15,743 nucleotides of DNA from Pelotomaculum sp. UBA5255 (GTDB taxonomy: Bacteria > Bacillota > Desulfotomaculia > Desulfotomaculales > Pelotomaculaceae). Made by a program: the position numbers and the translations under genes. A model generated the notes under the pieces. The model made no database searches. It was given only the letters and a program-made list of their open reading frames with translations, and was not told the origin of the DNA. This document shows positions 6,342 through 12,834 of this stretch, piece by piece. The number at the start of each line of letters is the position of its first letter. The stretch's first letter is position 1. Location: assembly GCA_002408725.1 (NCBI GenBank), contig DHTR01000091.1, positions 5,302-21,044 of the forward strand, written 5' to 3'.

Positions 6342-7427
6342 ATGTCAGTGCCACAGCAGTTCTTTTTAACCGAACAGCAATTTGTCAAGTGCATCGAAAT
6401 CAAGGTGCCGGTAGTTATTGAGGCAGCCGAAGTGCAGGTTGTTGTTGACAACCACGTAACCCTACCCGAACTTGCAATTAAGATCGACAAAATCATAGCC
6501 TCTGTCCGCGACCTCAAGGGCAACCTGGTCTTTGTCGACGAAACCAAGTCCGGGGACATTGTTCTCGTGCCCGGACACTACGGACACGAGCACGGACACC
6601 CCCATCCAAAAGAGGTGAAGGTGCGGAAAATCATCATCAGCGGCACCCTGCACAAGCAAATTTTCTATGTCAACAAGAACAATGAAGTCAGGCATACCAG
6701 CGAGGACATTCCTTTTACCAAGATGATCGACCTGAGTCGACCCAAAGAGGTAGAGAACAGAAACGATGTTCATGTCCAGTTCCATAGTATTGATGTTGAC
6801 GTAAACTGGGAGTTGGCCCGGGCCAGCAGGGTCCACCAGACTGCCGTGATCATCCTGACCGCCAAGGTTGCGGAAGACCGCCAGATTTTTGTCCAGACCT
6901 GCGCCAAGCCAAAAGAATGCCCGCCCGGCAACCTGGCCCGTGACGGCGGCCTGGAAGTCTGGGCCGACGCCGCCCACCCGGTCTTCTGGGGCGCCAGCAA
7001 TGTCGCCCAGACCACCATTGTGCATTCCGGCTCTTTTGCCGCTGAACTAGGCCGCCTCAATCCCCTGCTGCCGGGGTCGCTGTTCCAGATGATCACCAGG
7101 GGGATTGTCCCCGGGCGCCAGTACCGGCTCACCTTCTGGGTCAAGGAAGATGTGCTCGGTATTGGAACGAGTGGATTTACACTGAATGCCGAAGTGCTGT
7201 TTTTTGATGAAAGAGGTGTTCAGATCGGGATTGGCTCGCAGACACTTTCCAGCGCTGGGATACCGGAAACGGCCTACTCCCAGGTCCAGTTTGTTACGCC
7301 CATCACAAGAGATGATGTGACCTCGGCCATGGTCCGCTTCTCCTTCACCCCTGCGCAAGGAAATACCAATACCGCGAAGGTAGACGATATAATGCTGGAA
7401 TGTGTACCGCTGGTAACCAATTTTTAA
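6342..7427 (+). CDS. SPOCS-like protein with His-rich loop and C-terminal carbohydrate-binding-like domain
   Basis: The 361-residue protein has two parts. Residues about 15-186 resemble one SPOCS domain (FVKCIEIKVPVVIEAAEVQVVV at its start, then KVRKIIISGTLHKQIFYVNKNNEVRH and VHVQFHSIDVDV), but between the strands it carries a His-rich loop (76-89, GHYGHEHGHPHP) that could bind metal. After KECPPGNL the C-terminal part (196-354) has the pattern of NTTRR-F1/CBM-type jelly rolls: NLARDGGLE, HSGSFAAEL, LFQMITRGIVPGRQYRLTFWV, VLFFDERG, and a final VDDIML strand. There is no signal peptide, as expected for mother-cell coat proteins. The start at ATG 6342 has TAAGGAGG at 6324-6331. It lies downstream of the triple-SPOCS gene and ends at a strong terminator, so it is probably a coat or crust component. 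The assignment of the second domain is by pattern only. Confidence 0.8.
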   Translation: MSVPQQFFLTEQQFVKCIEIKVPVVIEAAEVQVVVDNHVTLPELAIKIDKIIASVRDLKGNLVFVDETKSGDIVLVPGHYGHEHGHPHPKEVKVRKIIISGTLHKQIFYVNKNNEVRHTSEDIPFTKMIDLSRPKEVENRNDVHVQFHSIDVDVNWELARASRVHQTAVIILTAKVAEDRQIFVQTCAKPKECPPGNLARDGGLEVWADAAHPVFWGASNVAQTTIVHSGSFAAELGRLNPLLPGSLFQMITRGIVPGRQYRLTFWVKEDVLGIGTSGFTLNAEVLFFDERGVQIGIGSQTLSSAGIPETAYSQVQFVTPITRDDVTSAMVRFSFTPAQGNTNTAKVDDIMLECVPLVTNF

Positions 7428-7480
7428 AGAAGAGCAAGGTGCGTTCTCTAAAACAGGACGTTTTTGGCCAAGTGAAAAGA

Positions 7481-7507
7481 AAGCTGTTATATAACAGCTT
7501 TTTTTTT
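7481..7507 (+). terminator. Rho-independent terminator after the second SPOCS gene
   Basis: A perfect ten-base palindromic arm pair (AAGCTGTTAT / ATAACAGCTT) is followed by nine T. Its small loop means the inner AT pairs probably open. Confidence 0.9.
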
Positions 7508-7513
7508 GCAATC

Positions 7514-7543
7514 ACAAAATTGGGCGGCCTGGTGAATATATTA
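7514..7543 (+). promoter_or_regulatory. Possible sigma-K-like promoter, imperfect
   Basis: AATATATTAGTA at 7535-7546 repeats the -10 context seen at 4628 (ATATATTAGTA in both), but the first base is A instead of C and the nearest AC (7514-7515) is 19 bp away. It is placed correctly after a terminator and before the gene at 7576. Confidence 0.3.
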
Positions 7544-7575
7544 GTACAGCAAACGAAGTGAAAGGGGATTCGCCG

Positions 7576-7878
7576 GTGATTCATAATATGGGTTCCATTA
7601 TTGAGCAAATGCAGCGAGTGCAACAGGCGCTAAAGGAGATGAAAACAGAGGTAAGCGACCCCACAGGAATCTTTCGACTGGTTATCAACGGTCATCAGGA
7701 GGTGGTGGATGTAAAATTTGATCCGGCGGCCTTAAATTTGGACAAAATTGAAGAACTTCAGTCAATCGTTGCTGCTACCTTTAATCTGGCTGTTCTGGAA
7801 TCAAAGCAGTTGGTTAAGACGGAAATTGCTAAAATGACCCAGGGAATGAACCTGCCGAATATCCCGGGTATGTTTTAA
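7576..7878 (+). CDS. YbaB/EbfC-family nucleoid-associated protein paralogue
   Basis: The 100-residue protein has the YbaB/EbfC layout: an N-terminal helix with Gln/Met repeats (MGSIIEQMQRVQQALKEMKTE), a central beta-sheet (GIFRLVINGHQEVVDVKFDP) and a C-terminal helical region ending in a Met/Pro/Gly tail (MTQGMNLPNIPGMF). Family members form tweezer-like dimers that bind DNA. The standard copy sits between dnaX and recR, but neither is present here, so this looks like a divergent second copy. GTG 7576 is chosen because AAAGGGG at 7561-7566 is well spaced for it; GTG 7558 precedes that site, and ATG 7588 is possible. The next gene begins 15 bp later, so they are surely an operon. A link to sporulation is suggested only by location and a weak promoter. 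Confidence 0.75.
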   Translation: MIHNMGSIIEQMQRVQQALKEMKTEVSDPTGIFRLVINGHQEVVDVKFDPAALNLDKIEELQSIVAATFNLAVLESKQLVKTEIAKMTQGMNLPNIPGMF

Positions 7879-7893
7879 AAAGGCTTGAGAGGA

Positions 7894-8487
7894 ATGATGG
7901 AATTGGCGGAAGAACTGAAAGGAACCGGAGCTGCGGAAGAAACCGTAATCAGGCTTTTGGAGCAACAATCCAAATACGGGGTTGACCAGGAAACCATGCT
8001 GATTTACCTGAGCGCAGTGAATTTAATGAATATTTTAAGCCTAATTGGCCGGCGCTACACCGGCAGCGCCGGTCTGATCACCCCTGCTCTTCCGCCGCTG
8101 GCATCGGGCGCGGCGCCGGCGGGACTGTCCCTGGAAAGCTTGTTGGGCTCTCTGTTTAAAATGTTCGGAAACCAGAGCGGGGGAACTGCCCAGGGGGGGC
8201 AGGGCTTAAACCCGGCGGCGCTGCTGAGCCTGTTGGGGGCGCTCAGCCAAAATGTGGATCTCGGTGGTCTGTTCAACATGCTGGGAAGCATGATCAACTC
8301 GGGCAACAAGCCGGCTCCCAAGCTTGACCAGGCTGATCCGGTGCAGGCCGCACCGGCCCAGGAGCCCAGGCCGGAGGTTCAAGTTCAAACGGGTGGTACG
8401 GGCGATAATCCCGGTGGGCAAAGCGTCGTGAAGCGCGAAATACCAAAAGTCATGAAGTGGGATCAGCTGGAGAACCGTAAAAAATAA
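7894..8487 (+). CDS. Uncharacterised Gly/Leu/Pro-rich protein partnered with the YbaB paralogue
   Basis: I do not recognise this 197-residue protein. Residues 1-55 are helical and charged (ELAEELKGTGAAEETVIRLLEQQSKYGVDQETMLIYLSAVNLMNILSLIG in outline). The middle (60-140) is rich in Gly, Ala and Leu, with repeated amphipathic pieces of the form LLGSLFKMFG, LLSLLGALS and LFNMLGSMI, suggesting short self-associating helices. Residues 141-185 are Pro/Gln/Gly-rich and probably disordered, and the end (EIPKVMKWDQLENRKK) is basic. No signal peptide or true membrane span is visible. ATG 7894 is preferred: AAAAGG at 7878-7883 overlaps the stop of the upstream gene and is well spaced. TTG 7885 and ATG 7897 are alternatives. 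The tight spacing suggests the two products work together. A hairpin terminator follows. Confidence 0.7.
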   Translation: MMELAEELKGTGAAEETVIRLLEQQSKYGVDQETMLIYLSAVNLMNILSLIGRRYTGSAGLITPALPPLASGAAPAGLSLESLLGSLFKMFGNQSGGTAQGGQGLNPAALLSLLGALSQNVDLGGLFNMLGSMINSGNKPAPKLDQADPVQAAPAQEPRPEVQVQTGGTGDNPGGQSVVKREIPKVMKWDQLENRKK

Positions 8488-8523
8488 AGTTTACGAAAAA
8501 ATGTTTTCTGTACAAAGTTATGT

Positions 8524-8568
8524 GAAAACGCACCGGATCTGCCTCACAGGGGCTGTCGGTGCGTTTTC
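8524..8568. terminator. Bidirectional hairpin terminator between convergent genes
   Basis: A perfect twelve-base stem, GAAAACGCACCG / CGGTGCGTTTTC, encloses a 21-base loop that is partly self-pairing (GCCTC..GGGGC). The T run is part of the stem on each strand, so it can serve both the gene ending at 8487 and the minus-strand gene ending at 8637. Confidence 0.75.
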
Positions 8569-8636
8569 TCCGGGTTGGGTAAGGATACTGCAAGCTGGGT
8601 GACCGGGTCCGTTCATTAAACAGGGCCTATTTTGCG

Positions 8637-8951
8637 TCAAGAAGAGGCTGAAGAGGGGTTGGCGGTAGGCATCTGAATAACCGGCCCGGTTCCGCTTTCA
8701 ACTGGACCCGCCGGCTCCGGCTTTACGTCAGTGCCGGATTCTTGTCCGGTCGGGTTTGGCCACAGGGGATGGATTGGGGCTGTCGCGTTTGACATTTTCA
8801 TAATGGTTGCCTGGATATTATCAATTCCGCTTTTAATATTTTGGACAGAATCCGTGGTTGCCTGAAGCACAGACATTAGGACTTTTAAATTCCTTTCTAC
8901 ATCAGGAGTATTTGCCAGCAAGAAAAGCATGGGACTCATAATCCGTTTCAT
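8637..8951 (-). CDS. Small protein, paralogue of the 9052-9252 gene
   Basis: The 104-residue protein has a short hydrophobic N-terminus (MKRIMSPMLFLLANTPDVER), a central helical region of Val/Leu heptad character (VLMSVLQATTDSVQNIKSGI, then DNIQATIMKM), and a Pro/Gly/Ser-rich tail from about 58. The first half aligns with the product of the next gene on the same strand: (M)LF(L/M)LA..(P)..V, ..(V)LATT(D/K)(S)V.NI..G(I/L)DN.(Q/H)AT. The family is not recognised. The start is ATG 8951 with AGGAGGAG at 8959-8966, an excellent site. It is probably cotranscribed from the sigma-K-like promoter at 9368-9395. A small helical spore-coat or membrane-peripheral protein is possible, but nothing in the sequence proves it. 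Confidence 0.7.
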   Translation of the reverse strand: MKRIMSPMLFLLANTPDVERNLKVLMSVLQATTDSVQNIKSGIDNIQATIMKMSNATAPIHPLWPNPTGQESGTDVKPEPAGPVESGTGPVIQMPTANPSSASS

Positions 8952-9051
8952 AAAAAAACTCCTCCTAACAAAAAATAGATCCGACTAAAAATAGAGCCCT
9001 TTGAACAATGATCATTGGTTAGTCCGTTGGGCGAAAGCTTCATCAGCAGGG

Positions 9052-9252
9052 TTAGCGGCCGTCTTGCCCCGCTTTCGTTTCTGCCTGGGTCATCATCAGG
9101 GGCGCCATGGTAGCATGAAAGTTGTCCAGGCCGTTTTGGATGTTGACCACGGACTCTTTGGTTGCCAGGACAAAGGAATGAAGGTTTTCCAGTTTCTTTA
9201 CGGATTCAGGGCTGACGGCTAACATAAAAAGAATAGGAAGCAGGCGGTACAA
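9052..9252 (-). CDS. Small protein, paralogue of the 8637-8951 gene
   Basis: The core reads YRLLPILFMLAVSPESVKK, then NLHSFVLATKESVVNIQNGL and DNFHATMAPLM, matching its neighbour over about 50 residues but lacking the Pro-rich tail. The start is uncertain. TTG 9252 gives an N-terminus that aligns with the paralogue and has AAAGGAG at 9265-9271, though the gap is 12 bases. ATG 9288 gives 79 residues with only a weak AGGA site, and TTG 9309 is longer still. The hydrophobic start is too short for a clear signal peptide. A perfect sigma-K-like promoter lies upstream on the same strand. Function unknown. The conserved stretch between the two copies argues that both are real genes. Confidence 0.65.
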   Translation of the reverse strand: MYRLLPILFMLAVSPESVKKLENLHSFVLATKESVVNIQNGLDNFHATMAPLMMTQAETKAGQDGR

Positions 9253-9367
9253 GGTTATTGACAACTCCTTTCTTTGGGGTTTCATCATAACACCACGATC
9301 CTGTGCCAAGGCCGGTCAAACGGGATGCGCTGTCGCCGCAAACCGGGTCCTTGATCGCGCCTTAAAA

Positions 9368-9395
9368 TATCTTATGTTTATTGGAGTTATTCTGT
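9368..9395 (-). promoter_or_regulatory. Sigma-K-type promoter for the two small minus-strand genes
   Basis: On the minus strand, AACA with AC at 9395-9394, a 17-bp spacer (9393-9377) and CATAAGATA at 9376-9368 match the pattern mACm-N17-CATAnnnTA at every fixed base. The leader to the first start codon would be roughly 70-110 bases. Confidence 0.55.
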
Positions 9396-9733
9396 TACAG
9401 ATCAAAGTGTTACTCTACCTTCAGCTATAAGGCATTAATCCCGGCGCCTGTCAGAGCTGGAATACGTCCGGTGGCCCGGCAGGACCGCGTCAAAGTTCCG
9501 TTAATCGTTAATCTGCAGTAGGCAATAAGGTGCTCGGTAAGTAGATGTTGTATACATATGTGACTTTGATGATGAATCTTGATCCGCAATTTTCACGTCC
9601 GTTCTCCCGGGTATTGAATAGATATGTGACTTTTGCGGGGTCCCGGGCGGCATGGTGTTTAGTTTGTTGTTATCCAGGTAAGGAATAATGACCGGGCGGG
9701 TGGAAAAAAATAAGGCGAAAGGGGGGAATAAGT
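9396..9733. other. Gene-poor intergenic stretch
   Basis: No open frame here has a ribosome binding site or a family pattern. It holds the near-identical direct repeats at 9548 and 9614, CCCGGG-rich segments around 9607 and 9643, and the AAAGGGGGG ribosome binding site for the gene at 9734. No tRNA, riboswitch or strong terminator was recognised. It may be a decayed insertion. Confidence 0.5.
9548..9633 (+). repeat. Pair of 20-bp direct repeats
   Basis: TTGTATACATATGTGACTTT (9548-9567) and TTGAATAGATATGTGACTTT (9614-9633) agree at 18 of 20 bases, with starts 66 bp apart. Spaced terminal repeats of this kind occur at ends of some insertion sequences (for example the IS21 family) and as regulator sites; no transposase gene is nearby. 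Confidence 0.6.
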
Positions 9734-10180
9734 ATGACGCTAAAAGTTTTACCCCTGGTCATTGCCGCGCTTGCCGGGGTTACCATGGCCATCCAGGGTT
9801 CCCTTAATTCTGCTCTGGGTAAAGTAGTAGGGCTGTGGGAAACCACGTTTATCGTGCACCTCACCGGGCTTTTGCTGGTGGCGGCCCTTCTATTTGTTTG
9901 CAGGATTGGGGACGGCTGCCTCTCGAATGTCCTGCAGGCGCCCTGGTACACTTACCTCGGCGGGTTGCTGGGAGTACTAATTATTTATGGAGTTGTTCGC
10001 AGTATCCCTATGATCGGGGTTGCTCCGGCAACAACCGCCATTGTCATGGGGCAGGTTTTGACGGCCGGCCTTGTGGACCACTTTGGCCTTTTTGGAATGA
10101 ACAAGATCCCCTTCACCCTTTACAATCTTGTGGGCACGATCATGATGGCCGGGGGGGCCTGGCTGATCCTCAAACAATAA
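9734..10180 (+). CDS. YdcZ-type (DUF606) DMT-superfamily membrane protein
   Basis: The 148-residue integral membrane protein has about five transmembrane helices (roughly 4-20, 36-56, 72-89, 95-112, 128-146). Family features are the N-terminal QGSLNSALGK motif (21-30), GGLLGVLIIYG (76-86), the central IPMIGVAPATTAIVMGQVLTA, and DHFGLFG (115-121) near the end. YdcZ proteins are half-size members of the drug/metabolite transporter superfamily and are thought to work as dimers or pairs; substrates are mostly unknown. Here it is a single gene with no partner YdcZ. ATG 9734 has an AAAGGGGGG site at about 9718-9726. A long hairpin follows the stop. Confidence 0.88.
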   Translation: MTLKVLPLVIAALAGVTMAIQGSLNSALGKVVGLWETTFIVHLTGLLLVAALLFVCRIGDGCLSNVLQAPWYTYLGGLLGVLIIYGVVRSIPMIGVAPATTAIVMGQVLTAGLVDHFGLFGMNKIPFTLYNLVGTIMMAGGAWLILKQ

Positions 10181-10206
10181 AGGGTGACAAGTGTGTCAAG
10201 GAGGGG

Positions 10207-10241
10207 GAGGGTGTCAAGGAGAAGGTTCTCTTGACACCCTC
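10207..10241. terminator. Long hairpin after the YdcZ-type gene, REP-like
   Basis: GAGGGTGTCAAG (10207-10218) pairs perfectly with CTTGACACCCTC (10230-10241), extended inward by AGAA/TTCT. It probably ends the upstream gene, though only a mixed TCTTTC follows. A degenerate copy (TGTGTCAAGGAGG) lies just before it at 10192-10204. The GTGTCAAG core recurs at 12762. Confidence 0.65.
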
Positions 10242-10328
10242 TCTTTCAACGTCCTGCGCAAGCGGTACCGATATTCATCATGACAAACACTCCACTCCCA
10301 GGTAAAGAGGATTATGTGAAGATAATTA

Positions 10329-10337
10329 TGTTATACT
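10329..10337 (+). promoter_or_regulatory. Extended -10 sigma-A promoter for topB
   Basis: TGTTATACT is an extended -10 (TGn plus TATACT) about 70 bases before the topB start. No good -35 is seen at 17 bp, which is common for extended -10 promoters. Confidence 0.4.
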
Positions 10338-10407
10338 GAAATTGGTCTTTTCTCTTGATCATGAACGGAGAGCAGTCCGAAAACAATTGAATAGAGGGGT
10401 GTAAGAG

Positions 10408-12525
10408 ATTAAAACCATAATCATCGCCGAAAAGCCGTCTGTGGCCAGGGATTTGGCGGCGGTTATCGGGCAGTTTAATAGAAGGGACGGATACCTGGAA
10501 AATAATGAACATATTGTTACCTGGGCCATAGGACACCTGGTGACCCTGGCTGAACCAGGGGACTATAATTTAAGATTAAAGAAATGGCAACTGGAGACAC
10601 TGCCCATTGTACCGGAAAAATTTTCACTGAAGCCCATCCAGAAAACCGTGAAACAGCTGAAAATAATTAGAAACCTGGTCAGACGGCAAGATGTGGGGCT
10701 TTTAATCAACGCCTGCGATGCCGGCCGCGAAGGGGAATTGATTTTTCGCTATATCTACCAGATCACCAGCTGCAAAAAGCCTTTTAAACGGCTTTGGCTT
10801 TCAGAAACCACCACCGACGCGGTAAAAAGAGCTTTCGCGCAACTTCGGCCAGGCGCCGAACTGGACCGCCTGGCCCAGTCGGCGCAAGCCCGCAGCCGGG
10901 CCGACTGGCTGATCGGGTTGAACGCAACCAGAGCTTTTACCGTGAGACACAACAGCTTGCTGCCGGTGGGCAGGGTGCAGACCCCCACCCTGGCCTTGAT
11001 CGTTAATCGCGAACAAGAAATTTTAGAATTCACACCATCTCCTTATTGGGAACTATATGCTGTGTTCACCAAGGCAGACAGTCAAAGCTATGCAGGTAAA
11101 TGGTTTCAAGGAAAGCAGGACAGGTTTGACAGCCCTGCCGCCGCCCGGCAGATCCAGGAGAAGGTTGCCGGCAAACCGGCGTATGTGGCCAAGGTTGAAC
11201 AAAGGGAAGCAAGTGAACAGCCGCCGCTTTTATTCAACCTGAATGATCTGCAGAAAGAAGCTAACAAAAAGTACGGCCTGCCGGCGGCCAGGACCCTGGA
11301 AATAGCGCAGGCGCTTTATGAAAAAAGAAAGCTCATCACCTACCCTCGTACAGAAAGCAGGCACATAACCAGAAGTTTGGCCGGTACTTTAGACAAACGG
11401 CTTGCTGCTGTTGCCGCAGCGGAAGAATACGCTGCTTTTGCAGCAACGGCCCAAAAAGCCGGCGCTCCCGGGAAAAGATATGTGGATGACGGGAAAGTAA
11501 CCGATCACACCGCCCTGTTGCCTACGGAAACAAGGCCAAAAACGGGAGCTCTGATACCTGAAGAGAGCAAAATATATGACCTGGTGGTGCGCAGATTTCT
11601 GGCCATTTTTTTCCCGGCGGCCAGGTACAAGCAGACCAGGGTGATTACCGAAACAGAGGGGGAAACCTTTCTTACCACCGGCAGGGTGGAACTGGAGCCG
11701 GGCTGGAAAACCGTCTATGCCTCCGCTCCCCCGGATCAGCCGGACCAGGGAGAAGAGAGGGAGCATGACGAGAATCCGCCCCTGCCTGAACTGGCCCGGG
11801 GGGAAGCAGTTCTTACCGACCACGCGGAGGTCAGGGAAAAGAAAACAAAGCCGCCCAAGCGGTACACCGAGGCCACCCTGTTATCCACCATGGAAGGCGC
11901 CGGCAGGCTGTTGGAGGACAATGAACTGAAGCAAGCCATGAAGGGGCACGGCCTGGGTACCCCGGCCACCCGGGCTGCTGTAATTGAACGACTGATTAAC
12001 GTGGGTTATATCGCAAGAAAACAGAAAACTCTGCATCCTACAGAAAAAGGTACAAGCCTGATCCGGATCGCGCCGGAAATCATTAAAAGCCCGGAAATGA
12101 CCGGCCGGTGGGAAAAGGCTCTGGCGGATATTGAAGACGGCAAAGTAGAACCGGTAGATTTCATGATCGGCATAATCGACCTCACCAGGCAGGTCGTGGA
12201 TTTGGCCAGGGAGCAAAAACCCCTGGCCAACAAGGAGAGCCGGGGCCGTGAAACACTGGGCAAATGTCCGCTGTGTTCCAACGATGTGGTGGAATTCCCT
12301 AAAAGTTACTCCTGCCACGGTTATCAAGCCGGCTGTAAATTTGTTATCTGGAAAGAAATCGCCGGAAAAAAGATCAGCATCGCCCAGGCCAAAACGCTGT
12401 TGCTGAAAAAGAAAACCAGGGAGATTAAAGGGTTCAAATCGAAGACCGGTAAAGAATTTGCAGCCATTCTGACCTTGGGGCAGGATGGAAAGGTGAATTT
12501 CGAATTTCAAAATAAAATTAACTAG
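10408..12525 (+). CDS. topB: DNA topoisomerase III (type IA), ATT start
   Basis: This type IA topoisomerase cleaves one DNA strand through a 5'-phosphotyrosine link and decatenates replication or recombination intermediates. Read from ATT 10408 it has 705 residues. The TOPRIM domain starts immediately (KTIIIAEKPSVARDL, catalytic-type Glu8) and has its acidic motif in ACDAGREGEL (Asp104). The active-site Tyr312 lies in LITYPRTESRHIT, and GRVQTPTLA (188-196) is the usual topoisomerase III signature. The C-terminal tail carries a four-cysteine element (C620, C623, C636, C643: CPLC ... C ... C) and a basic TOPRIM-C-type repeat. The nearest standard start, GTG 10441, would remove the AEKPS motif, and an in-frame TAA at 10402 rules out anything further upstream. 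AGAGGGG at 10393-10399 is well spaced for ATT 10408. The gene is otherwise intact and ends at hairpin 12566. Confidence 0.93.
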   Translation: MKTIIIAEKPSVARDLAAVIGQFNRRDGYLENNEHIVTWAIGHLVTLAEPGDYNLRLKKWQLETLPIVPEKFSLKPIQKTVKQLKIIRNLVRRQDVGLLINACDAGREGELIFRYIYQITSCKKPFKRLWLSETTTDAVKRAFAQLRPGAELDRLAQSAQARSRADWLIGLNATRAFTVRHNSLLPVGRVQTPTLALIVNREQEILEFTPSPYWELYAVFTKADSQSYAGKWFQGKQDRFDSPAAARQIQEKVAGKPAYVAKVEQREASEQPPLLFNLNDLQKEANKKYGLPAARTLEIAQALYEKRKLITYPRTESRHITRSLAGTLDKRLAAVAAAEEYAAFAATAQKAGAPGKRYVDDGKVTDHTALLPTETRPKTGALIPEESKIYDLVVRRFLAIFFPAARYKQTRVITETEGETFLTTGRVELEPGWKTVYASAPPDQPDQGEEREHDENPPLPELARGEAVLTDHAEVREKKTKPPKRYTEATLLSTMEGAGRLLEDNELKQAMKGHGLGTPATRAAVIERLINVGYIARKQKTLHPTEKGTSLIRIAPEIIKSPEMTGRWEKALADIEDGKVEPVDFMIGIIDLTRQVVDLAREQKPLANKESRGRETLGKCPLCSNDVVEFPKSYSCHGYQAGCKFVIWKEIAGKKISIAQAKTLLLKKKTREIKGFKSKTGKEFAAILTLGQDGKVNFEFQNKIN

Positions 12526-12565
12526 CGAGTTTCAGAGGTGCAATTGACGAGGGACTGACCCCATA

Positions 12566-12607
12566 CGGGTGAATCTGGAAGACCGTCAGGTCTTTCAGAT
12601 TCACCCG
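12566..12607. terminator. Long hairpin downstream of topB
   Basis: CGGGTGAATCTGGAAGACC pairs with GGTCTTTCAGATTCACCCG, a 19-bp stem with one G-T pair and a GTCA loop. It is followed only by CATCTCTTAATTTT, so termination is likely but not canonical. GGGACTGACCCC just before it (12551-12562) is itself an interrupted palindrome. No gene was found in the rest of 12526-12834. Confidence 0.7.
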
Positions 12608-12761
12608 TCATCTCTTAATTTTCCTGAAAAGATAACCAGGGAAACGGGATTTGCCGTTTCCCCCCAGCGGTGTGCCGGTAAAGCCGATAAACAGGGCGCC
12701 GGGCAGCATGGCCTTCATCACCCGGTGCAACTTACCGCTCTCAAGGAGACTACCTGCCGGA

Positions 12762-12787
12762 GTGTCAAGAGGACCATCCCGTGACAC
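12762..12787. repeat. REP-like palindrome with GTGTCAAG core
   Basis: GTGTCA at 12762-12767 pairs with TGACAC at 12782-12787 around AGAGGACCATCCCG. The half-site GTGTCAAG also occurs in the hairpin at 10207-10241. It lies past the 3' end of the minus-strand transporter gene. Confidence 0.5.
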
Positions 12788-12834
12788 CTTAATAACAAAG
12801 TTTTATAAAGTCAGGCAGGAAACATGGCTGAGCC

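Noticed and set aside
8055..8421. Minus-strand frames across the Gly-rich protein gene
   Set aside because: GC-rich repetitive codons create long antisense frames; the plus-strand gene has the better start and operon context.
9835..10305. 156-codon plus-strand frame overlapping the YdcZ-type gene
   Set aside because: It is out of frame with a clear membrane protein, is rich in Cys/His/Gly in a non-family-like way, and has no ribosome binding site.
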